This document shows positions 54,712 through 63,469 of a stretch of 64,000 bases of DNA, piece by piece. The position numbers and the translations under genes were made by a program. Within the stretch, counting starts at the first letter, position 1. Each line of letters begins with the position of its first letter. This stretch comes from Sphingopyxis macrogoltabida (GTDB taxonomy: Bacteria; Pseudomonadota; Alphaproteobacteria; Sphingomonadales; Sphingomonadaceae). The stretch is taken from contig NZ_CP009430.1 in NCBI RefSeq assembly GCF_001314325.1, positions 1 to 64,000 on the forward strand. Reading direction: 5' to 3'. Below the pieces are notes generated by a model, which saw only the letters and a list, made by a program, of their open reading frames with translations, was not told the origin of the DNA and ran no database searches.

Positions 54712-55929
54712 ATGAGCAACACCGCAACCGAGCTTCCATATTTTCCGATGCCGCGCGATTCAAAGTGTCCGTTCAGCCCGCCGCCGGAGCTCAAGCGGAT
54801 TCAGCAAGAGACGCCGGTGTCGAAAGTACGCATCTGGGATGGCCGCGAAGCCTGGCTCGTGACCCGTTATGACGATGTGCGCTTCGTACTTCGCGATCAG
54901 CGGTTCAGCGTTAATCCCCACCATCCGGGCTGGCCGCCGATGAGCGCAGGGCAGGGGGCAACGCGCCGCGACCTCAAACCCAATATCTTCGCACTCGACA
55001 ACCCTGTTCACAATGAGCTGCGGCGGATGCAGAGCGCCGATTTTCGCATCGCGCAGATCGAGGGTTGGCGGCCGCGCGTTCAGCAACTGGTCGACGAGGC
55101 CATCGACGCGATGCTCGAAATGCCCAAGCCCGTCGATCTTTGGGAAGCCTTTGCCCTCAAGATTCCGTCGATCGTGATCTGCGAACTGCTTGGAGTCGCT
55201 TATGAGGATTCGGAGTTTTTCCAGCACCATAGCGACCGGCTGGTGAAGACGGGTTCGACATCAGAGGAAATCGGCGAGTCGATGGATGCGCTGCGCGGAT
55301 TCCTCCGCGACCTGGTCGAAAAGAAGGTCGTTACGCCAACCGAGGACATTCTGAGCCGGATGGCGACGCAGCAGGTCAAGGAAGGCCTTCTGACCGCGTC
55401 GGAAGTCGCCGACCTGTGCGTCATGTTGTTGATCGCAGGGCATGACACCACGTCAAACACGATTTGCCTCGCGACGATCCTGCTGCTGCAACATCCCGAT
55501 CAGCTTGAGAAATTTCGCAACGGCGATGACGAAGTGGTCGCTAAGGGCGTCGAGGAAATATTGCGTTTCCTCGACGTGCCGCACCTCGGTCGCCGGAGGG
55601 TGGCCTTGGAGGATGTCGAGGTCGGCGGCCAGCTCATTCGCGCCGGTGAAGGGGTCATCGCCGCGCAAATGATTGCCGATCGCGATGAGACAGCATTCGA
55701 AGACCCCGACAAGTTCGATATCGACCGCGACGCGCGCCATCATCTCGGCTTCGGTTTCGGCACGCACCAGTGCCTCGGCCAGCCACTGGTCCGGGTCGAA
55801 GTGCAGATAGCACTGGCGACGCTCTTTCGCCGGATCCCGACGCTCCAACTGGCCGTGCCGATGGAAGAGATCCGCTTCGATTATGATGCGCTGGTCTATG
55901 GTGTCCACGAACTGCCGATGACCTGGTGA
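54712..55929 (+). CDS. Cytochrome P450 monooxygenase
   Basis: A 405-residue soluble bacterial P450. The I-helix has AGHDTT at residues 242-247, with the acid-alcohol pair intact; ExxR is E282-R285; and the heme loop FGFGTHQCLGQPL carries the ligand C354. It is followed at 10-bp spacing by a ferredoxin and a reductase, so it likely performs the first hydroxylation of the island's substrate. It resembles the CYP105/107-like group in layout, but I would not assign a CYP family. Confidence 0.95.
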   Translation: MSNTATELPYFPMPRDSKCPFSPPPELKRIQQETPVSKVRIWDGREAWLVTRYDDVRFVLRDQRFSVNPHHPGWPPMSAGQGATRRDLKPNIFALDNPVHNELRRMQSADFRIAQIEGWRPRVQQLVDEAIDAMLEMPKPVDLWEAFALKIPSIVICELLGVAYEDSEFFQHHSDRLVKTGSTSEEIGESMDALRGFLRDLVEKKVVTPTEDILSRMATQQVKEGLLTASEVADLCVMLLIAGHDTTSNTICLATILLLQHPDQLEKFRNGDDEVVAKGVEEILRFLDVPHLGRRRVALEDVEVGGQLIRAGEGVIAAQMIADRDETAFEDPDKFDIDRDARHHLGFGFGTHQCLGQPLVRVEVQIALATLFRRIPTLQLAVPMEEIRFDYDALVYGVHELPMTW

Positions 55930-55939
55930 GGAGAGCGAC

Positions 55940-56137
55940 ATGAAGATCAAGGTGGATCAGCATAATTGCATCGGAGCCGGCAACTGCGCGCAGCTCGCGC
56001 CCAAGGTTTTCAGCCAGCGCGAAGAGGACGGCGTCGTCATCCTCCTCGACGAGACGCCCGGGGATTCCGAAGCCGAAGATGTCGCCAAGGCGGTCAAAAT
56101 CTGTCCGGCTCAGGCGATCAGCGTTTCAGAAGGCTGA
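55940..56137 (+). CDS. [3Fe-4S] ferredoxin, P450 partner
   Basis: A 65-residue ferredoxin with cysteines C10, C16 and C55 (HNCIGAGNCAQLAP and ICPAQA). The second cysteine of a four-iron cluster is replaced (A13), which gives the [3Fe-4S] type known from actinobacterial P450 systems. It would pass electrons to the P450 encoded just upstream. Confidence 0.93.
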   Translation: MKIKVDQHNCIGAGNCAQLAPKVFSQREEDGVVILLDETPGDSEAEDVAKAVKICPAQAISVSEG

Positions 56138-56146
56138 CCGCGCTCC

Positions 56147-57109
56147 ATGTCCAGATTGATCGAAGTAGAGGTTCGGGCCGTCATCCGCGAGGCCGAGGGA
56201 ATTAATTCCTACGAACTGCGCCCGCGGCTTGGGGGCGAGCCGCTTCCACCGTTTACCGCAGGAGCGCATATCGACGTGCACCTGCCCAACGGGCTCGTGC
56301 GCAGTTATTCGCTGAGCAATCCGGAAGGGGAAACCACCCGCTACGTGATCACCGTTGCGAACGATGTGGCCTCGCGCGGCGGTTCGCGATTCATGCACGA
56401 AAAGCTGATGCCCGGCGATGCTTTTGCGATCAGCGAGCCACGCAACAATTTTCCGCTCGACGAAGCGGCTGCGCACAGCATTTTCATTGCTGGCGGCATC
56501 GGTGTTACACCGCTCTGGTGCATGGCGCAGCGGCTGCAATCGCTCGGACGATCCTGGCAGCTCGTTTATTGCGCGCGGACCCGTCGACAAGCGGCCTTTA
56601 TCGAAACTCTGGTCGACCTGAAGGAGAAGGTGAAAATGAACCTTCACTTCAACTTCGATGGCGAGCCCGGCGGAAAAATGCTCGACATCGCTCAGCTCGT
56701 GGCGGCAGCGCCGGCCGGAACCCATTTTTATTGCTGCGGCCCGCTGCCGATGCTGGCGGCCTTCGAGAGCGCGACGGCGCATCTTGCACCCGAACTTGTC
56801 CATGTCGAATATTTCACACCCAAGGAGGCGCCATCGACGGCCGGGGGCTTTACCGTCAAGCTCGAACGCTCCGGCATTGAATTCTTCGTTGAGGAGGGTA
56901 AGACGATCCTCGACATGGCGATTGAGGCGGGGGTCGATGTTCCCTTCTCTTGCATGGAGGGAACTTGCGGCGAGTGCGAGACCCGCATCATTTCCGGACT
57001 GCCCGACCATCACGATTCCTGCCTTACTCCGCGCGAGCGCGAAGCGAACAACAAGATGATGATCTGTTGTTCGGGATCCAATTCCGACACGCTCGTTCTG
57101 GATCTTTGA
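56147..57109 (+). CDS. Phthalate-dioxygenase-reductase-like FMN/[2Fe-2S] oxidoreductase
   Basis: A 320-residue reductase. The N-terminal flavin domain has RSYSLSNPEGE, and the NAD-binding domain has FIAGGIGVTPLWCMAQ and YCCGPLPML. The C-terminal plant-type [2Fe-2S] domain has CMEGTCGEC followed by a distant Cys in MMICC. This is the layout of phthalate and vanillate oxygenase reductases and of the reductase part of CYP116B. It probably reduces the [3Fe-4S] ferredoxin or the P450 directly. Confidence 0.92.
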   Translation: MSRLIEVEVRAVIREAEGINSYELRPRLGGEPLPPFTAGAHIDVHLPNGLVRSYSLSNPEGETTRYVITVANDVASRGGSRFMHEKLMPGDAFAISEPRNNFPLDEAAAHSIFIAGGIGVTPLWCMAQRLQSLGRSWQLVYCARTRRQAAFIETLVDLKEKVKMNLHFNFDGEPGGKMLDIAQLVAAAPAGTHFYCCGPLPMLAAFESATAHLAPELVHVEYFTPKEAPSTAGGFTVKLERSGIEFFVEEGKTILDMAIEAGVDVPFSCMEGTCGECETRIISGLPDHHDSCLTPREREANNKMMICCSGSNSDTLVLDL

Positions 57110-57124
57110 GGTGGACCTTCGGGC

Positions 57125-58084
57125 GTGAAGGCCTGGCATTTCCTCGGCCCGGGGCATCCGCTTGAACGCGTCGACATCGACGTCCCGGTCCCCGGCGAGG
57201 GCGAGGTACTCGTCGAAGTTAGAGCCGCGGGACTCTGCCACAGTGACGTCTCGATCATGAAGGGCGTCCTTGACGTGACGAGCAAGAGCCCGCTCGTCCT
57301 GGGCCACGAGATCGCCGGTGTCGTGCTACAAATCGGGCCGGGTGTTGAAGACGTCGCGATCGGAGATCCGGTCGGGCTGGCATTTGATCGCGCCGCCGCG
57401 ATGCGGGGGGAAATCGATACGCCCGGCGTCTCGCGCGACGGCGGCTTCGCTGGTTCGGTGATCGGCAAGACGGGTTTTCTGGTGCCCATCCCCAAGGGTG
57501 TGAGTTTCGCACAGGCCGCGGCGGGGACCGATGCCGGAATGACCGCCTATCACGCCGTCAAGGTCGCAGGCCGCGTCGGACCCGGCATGAAGGTCGGCAT
57601 TGTCGGTCTCGGTGGCCTCGGCCTGCTTGCGGCGCGGATCGCCATCATCCTCGGAGCCGAGGTCTACGCGGCCGAGCCGAAGGAAGCTTTGTGGCCGAAG
57701 GCACGATCGATCGGGATCTCAGATTGTTTCGCAGATGTGCTCGAGATGGCGCCGCTTCGCCTCGACGTGATCTGCGACTTCGCGGGCCGCGGGTCGACCA
57801 CGGCCGGCGCGATCGAAGCGGTTCGGTCCGAAGGCCGGGTGGTACAAGTCGGCCAAGCCGTTCGGGACGCAACCATCTCGATCCATGCATTGACGCTCAA
57901 GGCCGTCGAACTGGTGGGATCGCTCGGCGGCACGGGCGACGACATCGCCGCCGTCTATGCGCTGATTGCGTCGGGGCAGCTTAACCCGACGATCGAAACT
58001 ATCGGGTTCGACGATATTCCCGCCGGTCTCGATCGTCTCGCGCGCGGCGCTCTCGAAGGCCGCCTCGTGGCCGAATATCCCTGA
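57125..58084 (+). CDS. Zinc-type alcohol dehydrogenase family protein
   Basis: A 319-residue medium-chain dehydrogenase. Catalytic-zinc ligands are present in GLCHSDV (near C38) and GHEIAG (near H60/E61), and the NAD motif is GIVGLGGLGLLAA. The usual four-cysteine structural-zinc loop is absent: the region after FDRAAAMRGEIDTPG has no cysteines. The start is a GTG. It probably oxidises the alcohol made by the P450, being the last gene of that operon. Confidence 0.88.
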   Translation: MKAWHFLGPGHPLERVDIDVPVPGEGEVLVEVRAAGLCHSDVSIMKGVLDVTSKSPLVLGHEIAGVVLQIGPGVEDVAIGDPVGLAFDRAAAMRGEIDTPGVSRDGGFAGSVIGKTGFLVPIPKGVSFAQAAAGTDAGMTAYHAVKVAGRVGPGMKVGIVGLGGLGLLAARIAIILGAEVYAAEPKEALWPKARSIGISDCFADVLEMAPLRLDVICDFAGRGSTTAGAIEAVRSEGRVVQVGQAVRDATISIHALTLKAVELVGSLGGTGDDIAAVYALIASGQLNPTIETIGFDDIPAGLDRLARGALEGRLVAEYP

Positions 58085-58120
58085 ACGTCTTGTATCGGCA
58101 GCGACCGCCGCCGACTCCGG

Positions 58121-59758
58121 TCAGTTTTGCCGGTCGCGACCGAGAACCAAGGTCGCCAGTTCGGGCTTTTTGATCTTCCCGGTATCGGTCATCGGAAAGG
58201 CATCGAAGATCTCGACACGCGTGGGCAGCTTGTAGCCGGCAATGTCCAGCGCCTTCAGATGGTTTATTACCGACGCAAAATCGGTTCCGTCATCGTGCGT
58301 CACGATGCAGGCGCAGACAGACTCCCCCAGGCGCGCATCGGCCAGCCCAATGACGGCAGCCTTTTCGATCGCCGGGTGTTTAAGGAGCGATTCCTCGATT
58401 TCGCGCGGCGCGACATTCATTCCGCCGCGGATGATGATTTCCTTCTTTCTCCCCACGATCGTCAGGCAGCGATTGTCGTCGAGCACGCCGAGATCGCCGC
58501 TCCGGATCCAGCCGTCGTCGCTGATATTGCCCTGCGGCGAGCCATCGGGCGCGGGTGCGAAGCCGACGCAGCTTTGCGGGCTGCGCGAGAAGATTTCTCC
58601 GCCTTCGCGTCCGTCGACCACAGCGCCAGAGTCGTCGCGAAGCTGGATTTCGACACTGGGCATGACCTGGCCGTCGGTCTTCGCGCGAAGCGTTGCGGGC
58701 AAGTTCGGTGCACCCTTCGCGATAGGCAGGGCTTCGGTCGACCCATAACCGCGCAGGACCGTGATGCCGAATGCTTCGGCCTTTTCGACGACGCCGTCGG
58801 GAATCGGCGCGCCGGCGCAACCAAAATAGCGAAGCTGCGACAAGTCCTTGGGTGCATCGCCGAGGACGCCGAGCATGTCGAGCAGGTGCGTCGGCGAAAC
58901 CGCGGTCAGACTTGCGCCCTCCGCCAGGCACAGGTCGATTCCGGCTGCGGCGTCCCAGCGATCCTGAAGCAGGATCTTCAATCCGTGATGCAAAGCGAAA
59001 CGCACACCGAAATTGAAACCGGTCGAGTGACCGATCGGCATTGGCATCCAGACGACGTCTTCGGCATTCAGACCGAGGAATTTATACATCTCGCGCACCC
59101 CGCACCCCGTCGTCTGCTCGGTGTGAAGGATCGCCTTGGGCATCGATTCGGTGCCGGAGGTGAAGAGGAGCATCGACACATCTTCCGCGTGGCCGGTTGC
59201 CTTGAGCGCTAGCGGCTCCGTATCGCCGAGCAAGGATTCCAGGCCGCTGAAATCGTCGGTCGGGATGGGAACCTGGAGATGATGGACGCTGTGCTCCAGC
59301 CCGGCGGTCGCCTCTCGGATCCGCTCGGCGTAGGACGCCGAGCGATAATGCTCGGGTGTCACAACGACCTTGGTGCGTGCCACCCCGATCATATGGTTCA
59401 GCTCCTTGGCACCATAGGTCGGGATGAGCGGATTGAGGACCGCGCCGAGGCGCAAGGCCGCGAGATCGAAGACGATCGCTTCGTACCAATTCGGCATCTG
59501 TACCGCCACGACGTCGCCGCGAACAACGCCGAGCGTAGCTAGCAACGCTGCGGCGCGCGACGAATGATCGCGCAAGTCCGCATAGGTCGCACGGCGGCGG
59601 CCGAGCTGGTCGACGATCGCGGTGCGATCCGGAGCCGCGCTGGCCCAGTGCTCGATCTGGTCGGTCAGGGTGACCGCATCCCAGTAGCCGGCGGCGACAT
59701 AAGCCGCGCGGCGTTCCTCGGGGATGCGGACGTCGCGGGTCAACTGCGCGTAGGACAT
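58121..59758 (-). CDS. AMP-forming acyl-CoA ligase
   Basis: A 545-residue adenylate-forming ligase. Motifs in order are LLFTSGTESMPKAILHT (ATP loop), RGYGSTEALPI, SGDLGVLDD, GRKKEIIIRGGMNVAPREIE and the C-terminal catalytic lysine in TGKIKKPEL. It would activate the acid product with CoA. The ATG at 59758 has GGGGAGA upstream. It is the third gene of a minus-strand operon (SDR, crotonase, ligase) and converges on the alcohol dehydrogenase gene. Confidence 0.93.
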   Translation of the reverse strand: MSYAQLTRDVRIPEERRAAYVAAGYWDAVTLTDQIEHWASAAPDRTAIVDQLGRRRATYADLRDHSSRAAALLATLGVVRGDVVAVQMPNWYEAIVFDLAALRLGAVLNPLIPTYGAKELNHMIGVARTKVVVTPEHYRSASYAERIREATAGLEHSVHHLQVPIPTDDFSGLESLLGDTEPLALKATGHAEDVSMLLFTSGTESMPKAILHTEQTTGCGVREMYKFLGLNAEDVVWMPMPIGHSTGFNFGVRFALHHGLKILLQDRWDAAAGIDLCLAEGASLTAVSPTHLLDMLGVLGDAPKDLSQLRYFGCAGAPIPDGVVEKAEAFGITVLRGYGSTEALPIAKGAPNLPATLRAKTDGQVMPSVEIQLRDDSGAVVDGREGGEIFSRSPQSCVGFAPAPDGSPQGNISDDGWIRSGDLGVLDDNRCLTIVGRKKEIIIRGGMNVAPREIEESLLKHPAIEKAAVIGLADARLGESVCACIVTHDDGTDFASVINHLKALDIAGYKLPTRVEIFDAFPMTDTGKIKKPELATLVLGRDRQN

Positions 59759-59762
59759 GCCG

Positions 59763-60563
59763 TCATCTCCCCTTGAAGCTGGGCTTGCGCTTTTCAAGGA
59801 ACGCATTGGTAGCTTCTTGAAAATCATCGCTGAAAAGGGTGATTTGCTCGAGCGCCAGCGATGTATCCATCGCCAGATTGAACTGTTGCTGGATCATTTT
59901 GTTAAGCGCGTGTTTCGTCCAGCGGATCGCCAGCTTGGGTCCGCGCTGGAGACGCTTTGCGAGTTTCAGCGCTGCCTCATAGGCCTCTCCGTCTTCGACC
60001 AGTTCATTGATCAGGCCGATGCGCTCGGCCTTTTCGGCAGTCATCAGGTCGCCGGTCATCAGATATTGCTTCGCGAGATTGGGGCCCACTAGGAGTGGCC
60101 AAATGACACAGGCGCTGTCCCCTGCGACGACGCCCATGCGCACGTGGGGATCGCCGATCCGCGCCGAACGCACTGCGATCGAGACATCGCAAAGCAGGGC
60201 GATATTCGCCCCGAGGCCGACGGCATCGCCGTTGATGGCAGAAATGATGGGCGGTTCGACCTGCAGCATGTTGCTGATCGCGCGACGGGCGCCGCGAAAG
60301 CCGTTCTTCGACAGCGGGTCATAGTTTTTCGGGTTGTTGAGCGTCTGTGCGTCGCCGCCGACCGAAAATTTGTCACCGACGCCGGTCAGGATGATCGCAT
60401 CGACCTCGGGATCCGCGTCGATGTCGAGCCAGATGCGCTGGAATTCCTTGTTCATGGTCGGGTTCATCGCATTGCCCCGTTCGGGCCGATTGATCCAGAT
60501 GGTCAGGATCCCGTCGACTTTCTCGATCTTGAGCGTTTCATATCCGTCATAGGCCACGGCCAT
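59763..60563 (-). CDS. Crotonase-family protein lacking both hydratase glutamates
   Basis: A 266-residue enoyl-CoA hydratase/isomerase family protein with the oxyanion-hole regions FSVGGDAQTL and INGDAVGLGANIAL. In IGDPHVRMGVVAGDSA the first hydratase Glu position is His, and in AKQYLMTG the second is Gln. The Asp in VAGD may act instead. It is therefore unlikely to be a normal enoyl-CoA hydratase; ring cleavage, retro-aldol or isomerase activity is possible. Confidence 0.85.
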   Translation of the reverse strand: MAVAYDGYETLKIEKVDGILTIWINRPERGNAMNPTMNKEFQRIWLDIDADPEVDAIILTGVGDKFSVGGDAQTLNNPKNYDPLSKNGFRGARRAISNMLQVEPPIISAINGDAVGLGANIALLCDVSIAVRSARIGDPHVRMGVVAGDSACVIWPLLVGPNLAKQYLMTGDLMTAEKAERIGLINELVEDGEAYEAALKLAKRLQRGPKLAIRWTKHALNKMIQQQFNLAMDTSLALEQITLFSDDFQEATNAFLEKRKPSFKGR

Positions 60564-60587
60564 TTCCTCTCGTCTGATAGTGCAGAT

Positions 60588-61421
60588 TCAATCTTCGTCC
60601 TGATGTGTAGCGGCGTCGCGGACAGCTTCGGAGGGATCGACCAGGAGATAGCCGCCATCGACGGCGAGTGCCTGTCCGGTAATCCAGCTGGAATCGTCGG
60701 ATGCAAAGAATAGCGCCGCCTTTGCAACGTCCCACGCGCTGCCCTCGCGTTTGATCGGCGCTTCCGTGCGCCGCCGTTCGCGCAGCGCAGCAATCGCGGA
60801 AGCGTCGAGGTGGGCGTGTGCTCGTTCGGCCATCGGCGTCCACGGCCCGCCGACCACGAGGGCGTTCACGCGAATTCCCTTTGGCCCGAGATCGACGGCG
60901 CAGGTTCGGGTCAGGGCGATGATCGCGCCTTTCGATGTCGCGTAAGCGAAGGCATTCTTGAGGGGACGTTCGCCGCTGCGCGACGAGATGTTTATGACCG
61001 TTCCGCCGTCGGGCATGAGCGCGGCCGCAGCCCGCGTCATCATCATCGTTCCCTTGAGATTGACGTCGAGCACCGCGTCCCACCGATCGATATCAAGGTC
61101 GAGCAGGCCGGAGCGATCCGACACCGCGGCATTGTTCACCAATATATCGATGCGTTGATAGGTCGCTGCAGCAAGCTCAGCGACGCGCGTGCAATCGGCG
61201 GCCTTGCCGATATCCGCGGCCACAACGATGCACGCGCCTCCCTCCTCATCAATGAGCGCCGCAGTCCGGCGCGCGGGCTCGGGGTCACGATTGGCCAAGA
61301 CAATGCGGCATCCTTCTCTGGCGAGCGTTATGGCGGTCGCCGCGCCGACGCCGACGCCGTCTTTCGCCCCTGCGCCGGTTACTATCGCGACCTTGCCAAA
61401 TAGACGTCTTGAGACAGTCAC
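60588..61421 (-). CDS. Short-chain dehydrogenase/reductase
   Basis: A 277-residue SDR with VTGAGAKDGVGVGAA (an insertion in the usual glycine motif), NNAAVS and the YATSK catalytic pair. The GTG at 61421 was chosen because the operator-promoter f lies at 61480-61516, upstream of it; a longer open frame to 61556 would contain that promoter. It is the first gene of the SDR-crotonase-ligase operon. Confidence 0.87.
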   Translation of the reverse strand: MTVSRRLFGKVAIVTGAGAKDGVGVGAATAITLAREGCRIVLANRDPEPARRTAALIDEEGGACIVVAADIGKAADCTRVAELAAATYQRIDILVNNAAVSDRSGLLDLDIDRWDAVLDVNLKGTMMMTRAAAALMPDGGTVINISSRSGERPLKNAFAYATSKGAIIALTRTCAVDLGPKGIRVNALVVGGPWTPMAERAHAHLDASAIAALRERRRTEAPIKREGSAWDVAKAALFFASDDSSWITGQALAVDGGYLLVDPSEAVRDAATHQDED

Positions 61422-61680
61422 CTGCGCGCCAGCTCCCAGTTTCTCTTCACCGACTCCGGCATCGACGCTGCCGGTATCTTGGTCCGACAATCGTACAATA
61501 TCGAACGCCGTGTCAACTAGATTGAAGTGCAATCGGTCTTTTGTCGCCAGCGACATGGCGCGCGGCGGATTGCCCGGGTGCAGCTATCGCGACCGCGTCA
61601 GCGCGTCCGGAATCGAATGCCGTCCCGCGCGTCGGCGGCAGGTCTCTTGCTCAGGTGGCACGAGCCGGGAAGAGGGAGCT
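61422..61680. promoter_or_regulatory. Promoter with regulon operator f, and 3' end of the aldehyde dehydrogenase unit
   Basis: On the minus strand TTGACA (61511-61516), a 17-bp spacer and GATTGT (61488-61493) are overlapped by an 11-of-13 operator copy at 61480-61492. The rest of the interval up to 61680 holds no recognised gene. Confidence 0.65.
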
Positions 61681-63168
61681 TTAGAGTTTTATACGGACCG
61701 ATTTCGTCGCGAGATAGGCATCGATGCCTTCGGCGCCGAATTCGCGGCCCCAACCGCTTTCCTTAAAGCCGCCGAACGGAACCATCGGATGGAGCAGTCC
61801 GTAGCAATTCACCCATATGTTGCCGGCCTCGAGCCTTGCCGCGAGCCGGTGGGCCTGGCTGAGGTCGCTGGTATAGACGCCGGCGGCCAGGCCATAGCGG
61901 GTGTCATTGGCCTGCCGGACGGCATCGTCGAGGTCGTCGAAGGGCGTGACGACAAGAACCGGCCCGAAAACCTCTTCGCGCACGATCGTCATATCGCTGT
62001 CTACATTGGCGAAGACGGTCGGCTCGACAAAATGCCCGTCGCCCGCCGGCATCCCGCCGCCAGCCACGACTTCGGCGCCGGCGCTGCGCGCGCCCTCGAT
62101 ATAGCGACCGACCTGCGAAAGCTGCTTTTCCGAGATCAGCGGTCCGATCTGTGTCGCGGGGTCGAGCCCATTACCAATCGTCATGGCCTTGCCGATATCG
62201 GCGATGCCGGCAACAACCTGATCGAAGACCTTCCGGTGGGCGTAGAGCCGCGACCCGGCAATGCACATCTGACCGCTGTTCATGAAGATGCCCATCGAAG
62301 CGGCCTGGACGGCATTCGAAATGTCGGCGTCGCCGAGAATGATGCACGGCGACTTGCCGCCGAGCTCCAGCGTCACGCGTTTCAGGTTGGCGCTCGAAGC
62401 GGCAACGATACGCTTGCCGACCGCGGTCGAGCCAGTGAACGATATTTTCTCGACCAGGGGATGGTCGGCGAGTGCCTGTCCGGCGGTCGGTCCGTAACCG
62501 GGAACGATGTTCAACACGCCGGGCGGAACTCCGGCCTCGAGTGCGAGCGCGCCAAGGCGCAATGCCGAAAGCGGCGTCGCCTCGGCGGGCTTGACCACGC
62601 AGGAACAGCCGGCGGCAAGGGCGGTGCCGACCTTGAATACGAACGCTGGCGCAGGACCGTTCCAGGGCGTGATAAGGCCGACCACACCGATCGGTTCCCG
62701 GACCGTGTAGACATGATGCAGCGTGTCGCCGCCCGAAACGGAATCGGACAGGTTGGCGCCGCCAAGCGAAGTCGTCTGTCCCGCAAAATAGCGCAGAGCA
62801 TCGGAAGCGGCGGCAATTGTCGCATTGGCCATCCATTGCGGCATGCCGTTGTTGACGACATCGATCTGTGCGAGCTCCTCGGCATTTTCATCGATGAGCT
62901 CGGCAAAGCGCCACAGGATCGCGCGGCGCTGCTGCGGGAGCAGTCCGCGCCAGCTCCGCACCTCGAAGCTTCGTCGCGCGGCCAGTACGGCGAGGTCGAT
63001 GTCGGCGGCGTCGCCCTCTGCTACGGTGGCAATTCGGCTTCCGTTGGACGGATCGAATATATCGAACGTCTTGCCCGAAATCGCGTCGCGCCAGCCGCCG
63101 TCGATTAATAGCTGGTGCGGGGAGCCAAGGAAGGCCGAAACGGCCGCAATCGGTTTATGAACTGTCAC
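61681..63168 (-). CDS. Aldehyde dehydrogenase, NAD(P)-dependent
   Basis: A 495-residue aldehyde dehydrogenase superfamily enzyme. The catalytic glutamate is in VTLELGGKSP and the cysteine in NSGQMCIAGSR; the cofactor region FTGSTAVGKRI is present. The GTG at 63168 has AAGGAT seven bases upstream and gives the normal family length; the longer open frame is upstream DNA containing the promoter. It probably converts the aldehyde from the alcohol dehydrogenase step to the acid. Confidence 0.93.
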   Translation of the reverse strand: MTVHKPIAAVSAFLGSPHQLLIDGGWRDAISGKTFDIFDPSNGSRIATVAEGDAADIDLAVLAARRSFEVRSWRGLLPQQRRAILWRFAELIDENAEELAQIDVVNNGMPQWMANATIAAASDALRYFAGQTTSLGGANLSDSVSGGDTLHHVYTVREPIGVVGLITPWNGPAPAFVFKVGTALAAGCSCVVKPAEATPLSALRLGALALEAGVPPGVLNIVPGYGPTAGQALADHPLVEKISFTGSTAVGKRIVAASSANLKRVTLELGGKSPCIILGDADISNAVQAASMGIFMNSGQMCIAGSRLYAHRKVFDQVVAGIADIGKAMTIGNGLDPATQIGPLISEKQLSQVGRYIEGARSAGAEVVAGGGMPAGDGHFVEPTVFANVDSDMTIVREEVFGPVLVVTPFDDLDDAVRQANDTRYGLAAGVYTSDLSQAHRLAARLEAGNIWVNCYGLLHPMVPFGGFKESGWGREFGAEGIDAYLATKSVRIKL

Positions 63169-63469
63169 AGCATTGATCCTTGCGTAGGCCGATCCTTGCA
63201 GGTGCGGATGAACCAGTGGAAGATAACTGTCGTGGCCGTGTAGCGGCGGGTCGAGCTGCGCACGGGGCCAGAGAGGCGTGTGGCGCCAAATACTTCCTCC
63301 TACCAGCCAGAGCGTGAAAACTCCTGTTGTTTGTCCGACAATCCTACGCAATCGAACCGCTGTCAACCTGCTAAGCCGCCCTTCAAGTCCCTTGACGGTT
63401 CTACAATCCTAAAATACGATTGTCGGATAACAGAGAAGCGAAGCGTTTCAATCGAGGATGGGAGTCCCG
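63169..63469. promoter_or_regulatory. Divergent promoters with regulon operators g and h
   Basis: Minus strand: TTGACA (63361-63366), 17-bp spacer and GATTGT (63338-63343), with the 12-of-13 operator at 63330-63342, for the aldehyde dehydrogenase. Plus strand: TTGACG (63392-63397), 17-bp spacer and TACGAT (63415-63420), with the 11-of-13 operator ATTGTCGGATAAC at 63419-63431, for the second P450. Confidence 0.7.
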
